From: an uncultured Ruminococcus sp.
GTDB taxonomy: Bacteria > Bacillota > Clostridia > Oscillospirales > Ruminococcaceae
Length of the DNA stretch: 20,896 bases
Reading direction: 5' to 3'
NCBI GenBank assembly: GCA_900543105.1
Contig: UQQA01000031.1
Span: 1-20,896 of the forward strand
Part shown: in pieces, positions 6,975-14,407 of the stretch
How positions within the stretch are numbered: the stretch's first letter is position 1
How the letters are laid out: every line of letters begins with the position of its first letter
Notes under the pieces: generated by a model
What the model saw: only the letters and a program-made list of their open reading frames with translations
What the model was told of the DNA's origin: nothing
Database searches by the model: none
Program-made: the position numbers and the translations under genes

Positions 6975-9900
6975 TTAAATCTTTGTGATATCGACCATTT
7001 CAATGTCGTCAATATCCTTGCCCATTGCAAGTATATCAGCAACAGCGTTTGCGGTGTCGATAGCTGTAAGGCAGCAGATAGAACGTTCGACCGTCTTACG
7101 GCGAATCTTTACGCTGTCGAGAGCAGGAAGTCTGCCCTTTGCGGAGGTCGAGATAACATAGTCGATCTTGCCGCTGTCGAGGAGATCCATAACGTTCGGA
7201 CCTTCTTCGGAGGCTTTGCGGACAACGTTCGCTGCGATCATATTTCTGTTGAGTATCGAAGCAGTTCCGCTCGTTGCATAAAGCGTGAATCCAAGACGTT
7301 CGAATTTTTCGGCAACGTAGAGGATCTCCTGCTTGTCGGTATCACGGACTGTGATAAGAACACCGCCGCCCGTTTTCTTGGTGAGGTCATAGCCTGCACC
7401 GACAAGTCCCTTGTAAAGAGCGTCCTCAAAGTTGTGAGCGATACCAAGACATTCACCCGTGGACTTCATCTCAGGTCCGAGTGCAGTATCAACATCGTGG
7501 AGCTTTGCAAAGCTGAAAACAGGAACTTTGACAGCGATATATTCAGCCTCTCTGTAAAGACCGCTCTCATAGCCCTGCTGTTTGAGTGTCTCGCCGAGCA
7601 TTATCTTTGTTGCGATATCGACCATAGGAACGCCCGTTACCTTTGAAATGTAAGGAACTGTTCTGGACGAACGAGGGTTTACTTCGATAACGTAAACTTC
7701 GTTGTTGTAAACAACATACTGAATATTTACAAGACCGATTACTTTAAGTTCAAATGCAAGCTTTCTTGTGTAGTCGATGATAGTTTCACGAATTTTCTTT
7801 GTGAGCGTCATTGCAGGGTAAACGGAGATAGAGTCGCCCGAGTGTATGCCTGCACGTTCGATATGCTCCATGATACCCGGGATAAGGTAGTCAGTACCGT
7901 CGCAGATAGCGTCAACTTCGACTTCCTTGCCCATCATATACTTATCGATAAGAACAGGGTTTTCAAGTCCGCCTCTTGTGATGATAGCCATATATTCGAT
8001 GATATCCTGATCGGAGTGTGCGATTATCATATTCTGACCGCCGAGAACGTAGGAAGGACGCATAAGAACGGGGTAGCCGAGGCTTTCGGCAGCGGCAAGA
8101 GCTTCATCAACGTTCATTACAGTATGACCTGCGGGACGTGGGATTCCGCACTTATTGAGGAGTTCGTCAAAACGCTCTCTGTCCTCTGCAGCGTCGATGC
8201 TGTCAGCGGAAGTACCGAGAATATTTACGCCCATTTCGTCAAGATATTTTGTGAGCTTGATAGCAGTCTGACCGCCGAACTGAACAACTACGCCGTCAGG
8301 CTTTTCGGTTGCGATAAGTGAAGCGACATCTTCCTTTGTAAGAGGGTCGAAGTAAAGTCTGTCGCCCGTGTCAAAGTCGGTGGAAACTGTTTCAGGGTTG
8401 TTGTTGCAGATAACAGCTTCGTAACCCATTTCTTTGAGCGCCCATACGCAGTGAACGGAGCAGTAGTCGAATTCGATACCCTGACCGATTCTGATAGGAC
8501 CCGAACCGAAAACGATGATCTTTTTCTTGTCGGTCTTCTTTCTGTCAAGGAACTGGAGTGCTTCGTTCTCCTCGTCATAGGTCGAGTAGAAGTAAGGTGT
8601 TTCAGCCTTGAATTCGCCTGCGCAGGTGTCAACCATTTTGTATACGAAGTCACGGTGCTTAGGGCATTTCTGACCGCTTATGCGCTCAATAGTGCTGTCG
8701 AGGTAGCCGTAACGCTTTGCAAGGTCATATTTATCATCGGTGAGTGCGCCGTCGGCAAGGTATTTTTCAAGCTCAACAAGGTTTTTGAGCTTGGAGATGA
8801 ACCAGTTGTCGATCCTTGTGATCTCATGTATCTTATCAACGGAAATTCCACGCTTTAAAGCCTCAAATACAACGAATGAACGCTCATCGTCAACATTGTA
8901 AAGGAGCTTTTCTATCTCTTCTGTAGGAATATTTGCAAGCTTTTTGAGGTTCATGCTGTCCATGCCGAGTTCGATGGAACGTACAGCTTTCATCATAGCC
9001 TGCTCGAACGAAGTGCCGATAGCCATAACTTCGCCCGTTGCCATCATCTGTGTGCCGAGTGTTCTCTTTGCGTAAACGAACTTGTCGAAAGGCCACTTCG
9101 GGAACTTTACAACAACGTAGTCGAGCGCAGGCTCAAAGCAAGCGTAGGTCTTGCCCGTTACGGCATTGATGATCTCGTCAAGAGTGTAGCCGATAGCGAT
9201 CTTCGTTGCAACCTTTGCGATAGGATAACCTGTTGCCTTGGAAGCGAGTGCGGAAGAACGCGAAACTCTTGGGTTTACTTCGATAACAGCATATTCAAAT
9301 GAGGTCGGGTGAAGTGCGAACTGGCAGTTGCAGCCGCCCTCTACCTTAAGTTCGGAAATAATGTTGATAGCCGCTGTACGGAGCATCTGATATTCCTTAT
9401 CGGTGAGCGTTACAGCAGGTGCGATAACGATAGAGTCGCCCGTGTGAATGCCTACAGGGTCGAAGTTTTCCATCGAGCAGACCGTGATAACATTGTCCTT
9501 GCGGTCACGGATAACTTCAAACTCGATCTCTTTCCAACCCGAGATACATTTTTCAACAAGTATCTGGTGGATAGGGGAAAGGCGAAGTCCGTTCGTTGCA
9601 ATATCACGAAGCTCTTCTTCATTGTTTGCGATACCGCCGCCCGTGCCGCCGAGTGTGAATGCAGGACGGATAATTACGGGGTAGCCGATAACATTGTTCG
9701 TGAAATCAACAGCGTCTTCAAGCTCTTCAACGACCTTGGACGGGATACAAGGCTCGCCGATCTTTTCCATAGTGTCCTTGAATGCCTGTCTGTCCTCAGC
9801 CTTGTGAATGGTTTCCGGGTTAGCACCGAGGAGCTTTACACCGTGGGATTCGAGGAAGCCTTCCTCTGCAAGCTGCATGGAAAGCGTAAGACCCGTCTGT

Positions 9901-10175
9901 CCGCCGAGTGTGGAAAGAACGCTGTCAGGCTTTTCGATCTCAATGATCTTCTTTACAACATCAAGTGTGAGAGGTTCAATATAAACCTTGTCAGCCATTG
10001 CCTTATCGGTCATAATCGTAGCAGGGTTGGAGTTGATAAGTACAACCTCAAGACCCTCCTGCTTAAGAGCACGGCAAGCCTGTGTGCCTGCATAGTCAAA
10101 TTCGGCAGCCTGACCGATAACGATAGGACCAGAACCGATAACGAGGACCTTTTTTATATCATTACGAAGCGGCAT
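6975..10175 (-). CDS. carB: Carbamoyl phosphate synthetase, large subunit
   Basis: This 1066-residue protein is a full-length CarB. It uses ammonia channelled from CarA, bicarbonate and two ATP to make carbamoyl phosphate for pyrimidines and arginine. The halves are homologous: VLVIGSGPIVIGQAAEFDYA near residue 10 and IIVFGSGPIRIGQGIEFDY near residue 553 open the two synthetase units. The first ATP-grasp shows AFTLGGTGGG (172-181) and EVNPRVSRSSAL (299-310). From about 936 to the end is the methylglyoxal-synthase-like allosteric domain with TLYATSGTASIL, where UMP and other effectors act in relatives. The start is one base after the carA stop, and its ribosome site AAGGAGG lies inside the last codons of carA, which indicates coupled translation. 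A GC-rich hairpin follows the stop directly. Confidence 0.98.
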   Translation of the reverse strand: MPLRNDIKKVLVIGSGPIVIGQAAEFDYAGTQACRALKQEGLEVVLINSNPATIMTDKAMADKVYIEPLTLDVVKKIIEIEKPDSVLSTLGGQTGLTLSMQLAEEGFLESHGVKLLGANPETIHKAEDRQAFKDTMEKIGEPCIPSKVVEELEDAVDFTNNVIGYPVIIRPAFTLGGTGGGIANNEEELRDIATNGLRLSPIHQILVEKCISGWKEIEFEVIRDRKDNVITVCSMENFDPVGIHTGDSIVIAPAVTLTDKEYQMLRTAAINIISELKVEGGCNCQFALHPTSFEYAVIEVNPRVSRSSALASKATGYPIAKVATKIAIGYTLDEIINAVTGKTYACFEPALDYVVVKFPKWPFDKFVYAKRTLGTQMMATGEVMAIGTSFEQAMMKAVRSIELGMDSMNLKKLANIPTEEIEKLLYNVDDERSFVVFEALKRGISVDKIHEITRIDNWFISKLKNLVELEKYLADGALTDDKYDLAKRYGYLDSTIERISGQKCPKHRDFVYKMVDTCAGEFKAETPYFYSTYDEENEALQFLDRKKTDKKKIIVFGSGPIRIGQGIEFDYCSVHCVWALKEMGYEAVICNNNPETVSTDFDTGDRLYFDPLTKEDVASLIATEKPDGVVVQFGGQTAIKLTKYLDEMGVNILGTSADSIDAAEDRERFDELLNKCGIPRPAGHTVMNVDEALAAAESLGYPVLMRPSYVLGGQNMIIAHSDQDIIEYMAIITRGGLENPVLIDKYMMGKEVEVDAICDGTDYLIPGIMEHIERAGIHSGDSISVYPAMTLTKKIRETIIDYTRKLAFELKVIGLVNIQYVVYNNEVYVIEVNPRSSRTVPYISKVTGVPMVDIATKIMLGETLKQQGYESGLYREAEYIAVKVPVFSFAKLHDVDTALGPEMKSTGECLGIAHNFEDALYKGLVGAGYDLTKKTGGGVLITVRDTDKQEILYVAEKFERLGFTLYATSGTASILNRNMIAANVVRKASEEGPNVMDLLDSGKIDYVISTSAKGRLPALDSVKIRRKTVERSICCLTAIDTANAVADILAMGKDIDDIEMVDITKI

Positions 10176-10176
10176 T

Positions 10177-11289
10177 TTACTTGTCCTCCTTGTTTTTCTT
10201 AATTAGATCAATGAATTTATCGAAAAGATAAGCGGTGTCGAGAGGACCGCCGCAAGCTTCGGGGTGGAACTGTACCGTGAAGCAGGGGAATGCTGTGTAG
10301 CGAACACCCTCGCAGGTCTTGTCGTTTGCATTTATGTGTGAGACCTTGCCGACCTCGGACGGAACGCTGTCGCTTATTACAGCGTAGCCATGGTTCTGGG
10401 AGGTAACGAACGTCTTGTCCATGTCAAGGTCGATAACAGGCTGATTTGCACCTCTGTGACCGTATTTGAGCTTTTCGGTCTTAGCGCCGTTCGCAAGAGC
10501 CATAAGCTGGTGTCCAAGACAGATTCCGAAGATTGGGATGTTCGCAGTTGTGAGTTTTTTGAGCTCTGCGATAACTTCAACATTTTCGGCAGGATCTCCC
10601 GGGCCGTTGGAAAGCATTATTCCGTCAGGCTTCATTGCGATAACTTCTTCCGCAGTTGTCGAAGCAGGAACTACTGTAACATTGCAGCCTCGGTTGATAA
10701 GCTCACGGCGGATATTTCTCTTGTAGCCGAAATCATAAAGCACAACATTGTAAGTCGGGTTCTCAGCAGGATATTCTTTCTTGTTGGGGATAGTCACCGA
10801 CTTTACAGCGTTAACGATCTTGAATTCAGCGATCTTTTTGAGGAACTCGTCTTTCTTTTCGTAAACATTTTCCGTTGTGATAACGCCGTTCATAACGCCG
10901 TGTTCACGGATAATTCTTGTAAGGCATCTTGTGTCGATAGAGTGTATGCCGATGATGTTGTTCTTAACGAGAAATTCGTCAATTCTGCCCGTCATTCTGA
11001 AGTTGGACGGGGAGTTGCACCATTCTCTTACAATGTAGCCGTTGACGTAGGACTTTTCGGATTCTCCGTCCTCCTCGTTCACACCGTAGTTTCCGATGAG
11101 CGGAAATGTCTGTGTAACGATCTGACCGAAGTAGCTCGGATCTGTGAGAGTTTCCTGATAAGCGGTCATGCTTGTTGTAAAAACTATCTCTCCGAAAGAA
11201 GTTCCCTTTGCTCCGAAAGAGCAGCCCTCAAAGATCTTTCCGTTTTCAAGCATAATGTACGCTTTATCGCCTGTGTTGAATAAAGACAT
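10177..11289 (-). CDS. carA: Carbamoyl phosphate synthetase, small (glutaminase) subunit
   Basis: The product is 370 residues, the usual CarA length. The N-terminal CarA domain includes EIVFTTSMTAYQETLTDPSY. The C-terminal class I glutamine amidotransferase domain has SNGPGDP (227-233), GICLGHQL (255-262) with nucleophile C257, and VQFHPEA (339-345) with H342 and E344 of the triad. It hydrolyses glutamine and feeds ammonia to CarB. GGGAGG at 11297-11302 stands seven bases before the ATG, which supports this start over the next Met at codon 13. The 69-base gap after pyrF holds a small hairpin. carB follows after one base. Confidence 0.97.
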   Translation of the reverse strand: MSLFNTGDKAYIMLENGKIFEGCSFGAKGTSFGEIVFTTSMTAYQETLTDPSYFGQIVTQTFPLIGNYGVNEEDGESEKSYVNGYIVREWCNSPSNFRMTGRIDEFLVKNNIIGIHSIDTRCLTRIIREHGVMNGVITTENVYEKKDEFLKKIAEFKIVNAVKSVTIPNKKEYPAENPTYNVVLYDFGYKRNIRRELINRGCNVTVVPASTTAEEVIAMKPDGIMLSNGPGDPAENVEVIAELKKLTTANIPIFGICLGHQLMALANGAKTEKLKYGHRGANQPVIDLDMDKTFVTSQNHGYAVISDSVPSEVGKVSHINANDKTCEGVRYTAFPCFTVQFHPEACGGPLDTAYLFDKFIDLIKKNKEDK

Positions 11290-11328
11290 TATTTTTCCTC
11301 CCGATTTATAATGTATTAACGGAATATC

Positions 11329-11346
11329 CTGACTTGATAAAGTCAG
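11329..11346 (-). other. Small hairpin in the pyrF-carA gap
   Basis: CTGACTT (11329-11335) and AAGTCAG (11340-11346) form a perfect 7-bp stem with a four-base loop in an otherwise AT-rich 69-base spacer. No T-run follows on the minus strand, so it is unlikely to be a terminator. An mRNA processing or stability role is possible. Confidence 0.4.
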
Positions 11347-11358
11347 TAGTACCTTATT

Positions 11359-12291
11359 TTATTTTTTAAGCGCAGTAACGAATGAGGTGATGTCCTCTCT
11401 CATACGGATACATTCTCTTCTTGCAGCCTTGGCGAAGTCCTTTTCATCGCAGCCCTCTTTCTTGTAAGCAGTCATAACAGCTCTTGAAGAGTTTACGATA
11501 GCGCCGAGACCCTTTTCATCGAAAGCCTTTGCAACGCCCTCTGCACCGCCGCCCTGAGCGCCGTATCCGGGAACGAGGAAGAATGTGTGTGGGAGCTTTG
11601 CTCTCATTTCTGCAAGCTGTTCGGGATATGTTGCGCCGACAACTGCACCAACAGCGGAGTAGCCGTACTTGCCGATTGTGTCCTTGCCCCATTCTTCACA
11701 CATTTCGCCCATTGTGTTGTAAATGGTCTTGCCGTCGTCAAGGATTCTGTCCTGAAGCTCGCCCGAGGACTTGTTGGAGGTCTTGACAAGAACAAAGATA
11801 CCCTTGTCATTTTCTGCGCAAACCTTTGTGAGGGGCGCAATGCCGTCCGTTCCGAGATAACCGTTTACCGTGAGCGCATCAGCACCGAAGCCCTCAAACT
11901 TTACTCCGTCAACTTCTGTGCTGCCGAGGTAAGCGTTCGTGTAAGCTTCCATTGTTGCGCCGATATCGTTTCTCTTGCCGTCGACCATGACAAACATACC
12001 TTTGCTCTGTGCGTATTCAATTGTCTTGTAAAGCGTTTTAACGCCCTGCCAGCCGTACATTTCGTAGTAAGCTGCCTGCGGCTTGATTGCAGGAACGATG
12101 TCGTAGATTTCATCGATGATAGCCTTGTTGAATTCAAGGATAGCCTTTGCCGCACCCTTAAGGTCAGCACCCTTTTCCTCGAATGCCTTTTTCTTGATGA
12201 ATTCGGGAACATAATCAAGCTTAGGGTCAAGTCCTACAACTGTAGGGTTGCCCGTTTCGATTATCTTTGCAATAAGTCTGTCAAATGACAT
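11359..12291 (-). CDS. pyrF: Orotidine 5'-phosphate decarboxylase, type 2
   Basis: The enzyme converts OMP to UMP, the last step of the pathway. The 310-residue product is of the longer type 2 OMPDC family: PTVVGLDPKLDYVPEF (16-31) opens the barrel and MVDGKRNDIG (102-111) carries the catalytic Asp-Lys-Asp set D104, K106 and D109. FLVPGYGAQGG later in the chain is the phosphate-binding loop. The frame allows a GTG at 12300, but that codon overlaps the ribosome site AAGGAG (12300-12305), which lies eight bases before ATG 12291; the ATG is therefore the start. It lies 15 bases after pyrC and ahead of carA. Confidence 0.96.
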   Translation of the reverse strand: MSFDRLIAKIIETGNPTVVGLDPKLDYVPEFIKKKAFEEKGADLKGAAKAILEFNKAIIDEIYDIVPAIKPQAAYYEMYGWQGVKTLYKTIEYAQSKGMFVMVDGKRNDIGATMEAYTNAYLGSTEVDGVKFEGFGADALTVNGYLGTDGIAPLTKVCAENDKGIFVLVKTSNKSSGELQDRILDDGKTIYNTMGEMCEEWGKDTIGKYGYSAVGAVVGATYPEQLAEMRAKLPHTFFLVPGYGAQGGGAEGVAKAFDEKGLGAIVNSSRAVMTAYKKEGCDEKDFAKAARRECIRMREDITSFVTALKK

Positions 12292-12306
12292 TTTCAACAC
12301 TCCTTT

Positions 12307-13566
12307 TTATCTTTCAAAGCGGATAATTCCGTCTGTTATCGTCATAAGGTTCTGACCCTTGAACTTTTCACCCTTGAAAACCGTGTTGTGCGATTTTGAG
12401 TGAAGCTTTTCGGGTTCAACTACCCATTCTTTTTCAGTATCAACGAGGATAAGGTCAGCCTTTGCGCCCTTTTCGACTTTTATAACGGGCAGACCGAGCA
12501 GCTCTCTTGGCTTTTCAGCCATCATTTCGGATATTCTGCTTAGTGAAAGCTTTCCTGTGTGATAGAAATGCGTGAGCATAGCCGCAAGCGAGGTTTCAAG
12601 TCCGACAACTCCGTTCGGAGCTTTGCAGAAGTCAGCCTTTTCTTCAGCTGCGTGAGGCGCGTGGTCGGTAACGATGCAGTCGATAGTTCCGTCAAGCACA
12701 GCTTTCTCAACAGCCGCACGGTCTGCTTCGGTGCGAAGCGGCGGATTCATTCTGTAATCAGCATCGAGCGAGCGGATCTTTTCGTCCGTGTACATAAAGT
12801 AGTGCGGACAGGTCTCACAAGTTACCTTAACGCCTCTTGCCTTTGCCTCTCTGATAAAGTCGAGACTTCCGACCGTTGAAACGTGGCAAATGTGGATTCT
12901 CGCATCTGCGCTCATCGCAACAGCGATCTCACGGGCAGTGATGCTGTCCTCGGAAGCACGGTTCATTCCCTTTAAGCCAAGCTCTGCGGAAACTTCGCCG
13001 TCATTCACGATGCCGCCGTTGATAATGTTAAGGTCTTCGCAGTGCGAAGCAATGAGAATTCCGTTTTTATTCGATTCAAGCATAGCCTGACGAAGAAGCT
13101 CCGCATTTTCAACGGGACGACCGTCATCGGAGATTATTCTTACCCCGATAGAGGAGTGGTCATAAAGCTCTTTTCCGAGCATACCCTTTGTAACGCAGCC
13201 TGCGGGATAAACCGAAACGCCCGTAGGTTCAGCCTTGCTCACGATGTAATCGACAGTTTCCCTGCTGTCGATAGGAGGTTTCGTGTTCGGCATACAAACA
13301 ACGCCCGAAACACCGCCTGCAAGTGCGGCCGCACAACCCGTCAGAACATCTTCCTTGTGAGTGAATCCCGGGTCACGGAAGTGAACGTGCATATCGAAAA
13401 GCGACGGCATAACAACAAGCTTTCCGTTTCCCTCAATAACTCTGTCAGCGGCTTCGGAAACTTTTCCGACCTCCGCAATAACACCGTCCTTAACGAGAAC
13501 ATCACCGATCGTATCAGTTCCTGCATCAACAATTCTTACATTTTTAAATAGTATGCTCCGGTTCAA
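12307..13566 (-). CDS. pyrC: Dihydroorotase, class I (TTG start)
   Basis: This zinc amidohydrolase cyclises carbamoyl aspartate to dihydroorotate. Counted from TTG at 13566 it has 419 residues. FDMHVHFRDPG supplies metal ligands H60 and H62; ASHCED (H175), HICHVST (H228) and TDHAPH (D301) complete the site. SDDGRP near 148 is the position of the second metal aspartate. GVVCMPNTKPP is a class I signature. The start is TTG: AAGGAGG around 13574-13580 lies seven bases upstream, and a further upstream in-frame TTG at 13593 would put this site inside the gene and overlap pyrR. The pyrR stop touches this ribosome site. The partner pyrB, which makes its substrate, is absent here. Confidence 0.96.
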   Translation of the reverse strand: MNRSILFKNVRIVDAGTDTIGDVLVKDGVIAEVGKVSEAADRVIEGNGKLVVMPSLFDMHVHFRDPGFTHKEDVLTGCAAALAGGVSGVVCMPNTKPPIDSRETVDYIVSKAEPTGVSVYPAGCVTKGMLGKELYDHSSIGVRIISDDGRPVENAELLRQAMLESNKNGILIASHCEDLNIINGGIVNDGEVSAELGLKGMNRASEDSITAREIAVAMSADARIHICHVSTVGSLDFIREAKARGVKVTCETCPHYFMYTDEKIRSLDADYRMNPPLRTEADRAAVEKAVLDGTIDCIVTDHAPHAAEEKADFCKAPNGVVGLETSLAAMLTHFYHTGKLSLSRISEMMAEKPRELLGLPVIKVEKGAKADLILVDTEKEWVVEPEKLHSKSHNTVFKGEKFKGQNLMTITDGIIRFER

Positions 13567-13579
13567 GCGCTTTCCTCCT

Positions 13580-14116
13580 TTAAACTTCTCCAAAAATAAC
13601 TACTTTTCCGTCTTTGCCGTCAAAGATCACCTTGACCGATTCATCACGGGAGGTCGGAACGTTTTTGCCGACATAATCGGGACGTATCGGCAGCTCTCTG
13701 TGTCCTCTGTCAACGAGAACGGCAAGCTGTATCGACTGCGGACGGCCTCTTTTTATAAGTGCGTCTATCGCAGCACGGGCGCTTCGTCCCGTAAAGATAA
13801 CATCATCAACAAGGATTATCTTCTTGCCCGTTACGTCAAAATCGATAACTGTCTTATCACAGTCGGGAGCATGGCGTTCATCATCACGGCAGGAAGTGAT
13901 GTCGAGTGCGCCGACCTTTACGGCTGTTCCCTCAAGTTCGTTTATCTTTGCAGCAATTTTTGAAGCGATGTTCAGACCGCCCGACATTATCGCAATAATG
14001 CAAATATCCTCCGAACCCTTGTTGCGCTCCAATATTTCATAGGAAATACGCGAAAGCGCACGAATTATAGATGAGCCGTCAAGAATGACTGCTTTTTCCT
14101 GTCTTTCCTTGTCCAT
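13580..14116 (-). CDS. pyrR: Pyrimidine operon attenuation regulator PyrR
   Basis: PyrR binds UMP and then the leader RNA of pyr operons, promoting termination. The 178-residue product has the PRPP-type motif ILVDDVIFTGR (101-111) and the near-invariant RNA-binding block LAVLVDRGHRELPIRPDYVG (131-150) followed by KNVPTS. GALDITSCRDDE (69-80) is the TLYRDD-like region. The segment that in B. subtilis PyrR reads GIKTRG is here AIMSGG (42-47), so the pyrophosphate-loop Lys and Arg are missing. ATG 14116 has GAGGT at 14124-14128 seven bases upstream; a GTG at 14125 overlaps that site and is rejected. It is the first gene of the operon, directly after its own attenuator. Confidence 0.93.
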   Translation of the reverse strand: MDKERQEKAVILDGSSIIRALSRISYEILERNKGSEDICIIAIMSGGLNIASKIAAKINELEGTAVKVGALDITSCRDDERHAPDCDKTVIDFDVTGKKIILVDDVIFTGRSARAAIDALIKRGRPQSIQLAVLVDRGHRELPIRPDYVGKNVPTSRDESVKVIFDGKDGKVVIFGEV

Positions 14117-14132
14117 CTTCTGCACCTCGCAT

Positions 14133-14165
14133 AAAAAAATACCTGTCTGAAAATTCAGGCAGGTA
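14133..14165 (-). terminator. Attenuator terminator of the pyr operon
   Basis: On the minus strand ACCTGCCTGA pairs with TCAGACAGGT (14140-14150 with 14155-14165, one internal C-A mismatch, four-base loop), followed by seven T residues. It ends four bases before the pyrR ribosome site, so termination here would silence the entire operon. Confidence 0.9.
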
Positions 14166-14184
14166 GTGATAAACTCTGTTTTAC

Positions 14185-14226
14185 ACGGAAAAGCTTGCAG
14201 TTATAGCGTAATTACACTTGTTCCGT
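14185..14226 (-). promoter_or_regulatory. Central leader hairpin, part of the pyr attenuator
   Basis: Within the leader, ACGGAA with AAG (14185-14193) pairs with CTT, a bulged base and TTCCGT (14217-14226). It lies between the PyrR loop and the terminator, where an antiterminator would form. I could not settle the exact alternative fold by eye. Confidence 0.4.
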
Positions 14227-14253
14227 TTCAATATTAAGCTTATGACCGACTTG

Positions 14254-14285
14254 CCTTGTCAATCTCTCCGGATTGCCCTTAAAGG
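14254..14285 (-). promoter_or_regulatory. PyrR binding loop (anti-antiterminator) in the pyr leader
   Basis: On the minus strand this reads CCTT, a purine-rich internal loop, CAATC, the hexaloop CGGAGA, GATTG and AAGG. This is the PyrR binding-loop layout: lower stem, bulge, upper stem and a loop with the conserved TCCNGNGA pattern (TCCGGAGA here). UMP-bound PyrR would hold this stem and let the downstream terminator form. Confidence 0.85.
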
Positions 14286-14306
14286 TAACGGTTTTAACTA
14301 ATAAAA

Positions 14307-14335
14307 ATTATATCACGGAACAGCGCAAAAGTCAA
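14307..14335 (-). promoter_or_regulatory. Promoter of the pyr operon
   Basis: On the minus strand TTGACT (14330-14335) and a consensus TATAAT (14307-14312) are separated by 17 bases. Transcription would begin near 14300, giving a leader of about 180 bases that contains the PyrR loop and attenuator. Confidence 0.9.
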
Positions 14336-14407
14336 CATACATTTCTCTGTTTTACATTTTGTTTATATTTTACTGTAAAGTATAAAAAATAATGGTAAAA
14401 ACGACAA

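Noticed and set aside
6812..7042. A 76-codon frame reading from inside carB through the GC-rich element
   Set aside because: It overlaps the conserved end of carB in another frame, and its sequence is only a translation of the palindromic DNA.
9309..10202. Long open frames on the plus strand opposite carB, carA, pyrF and pyrD
   Set aside because: These follow the same antisense pattern, with no ribosome sites of note and no recognisable domains; the minus-strand genes are certain.
14340..14407. Terminator for the lipoprotein gene at the TTTACTGTAAA palindrome
   Set aside because: The palindrome leaves no usable loop and no T-run follows; I could not support a terminator in this gap.
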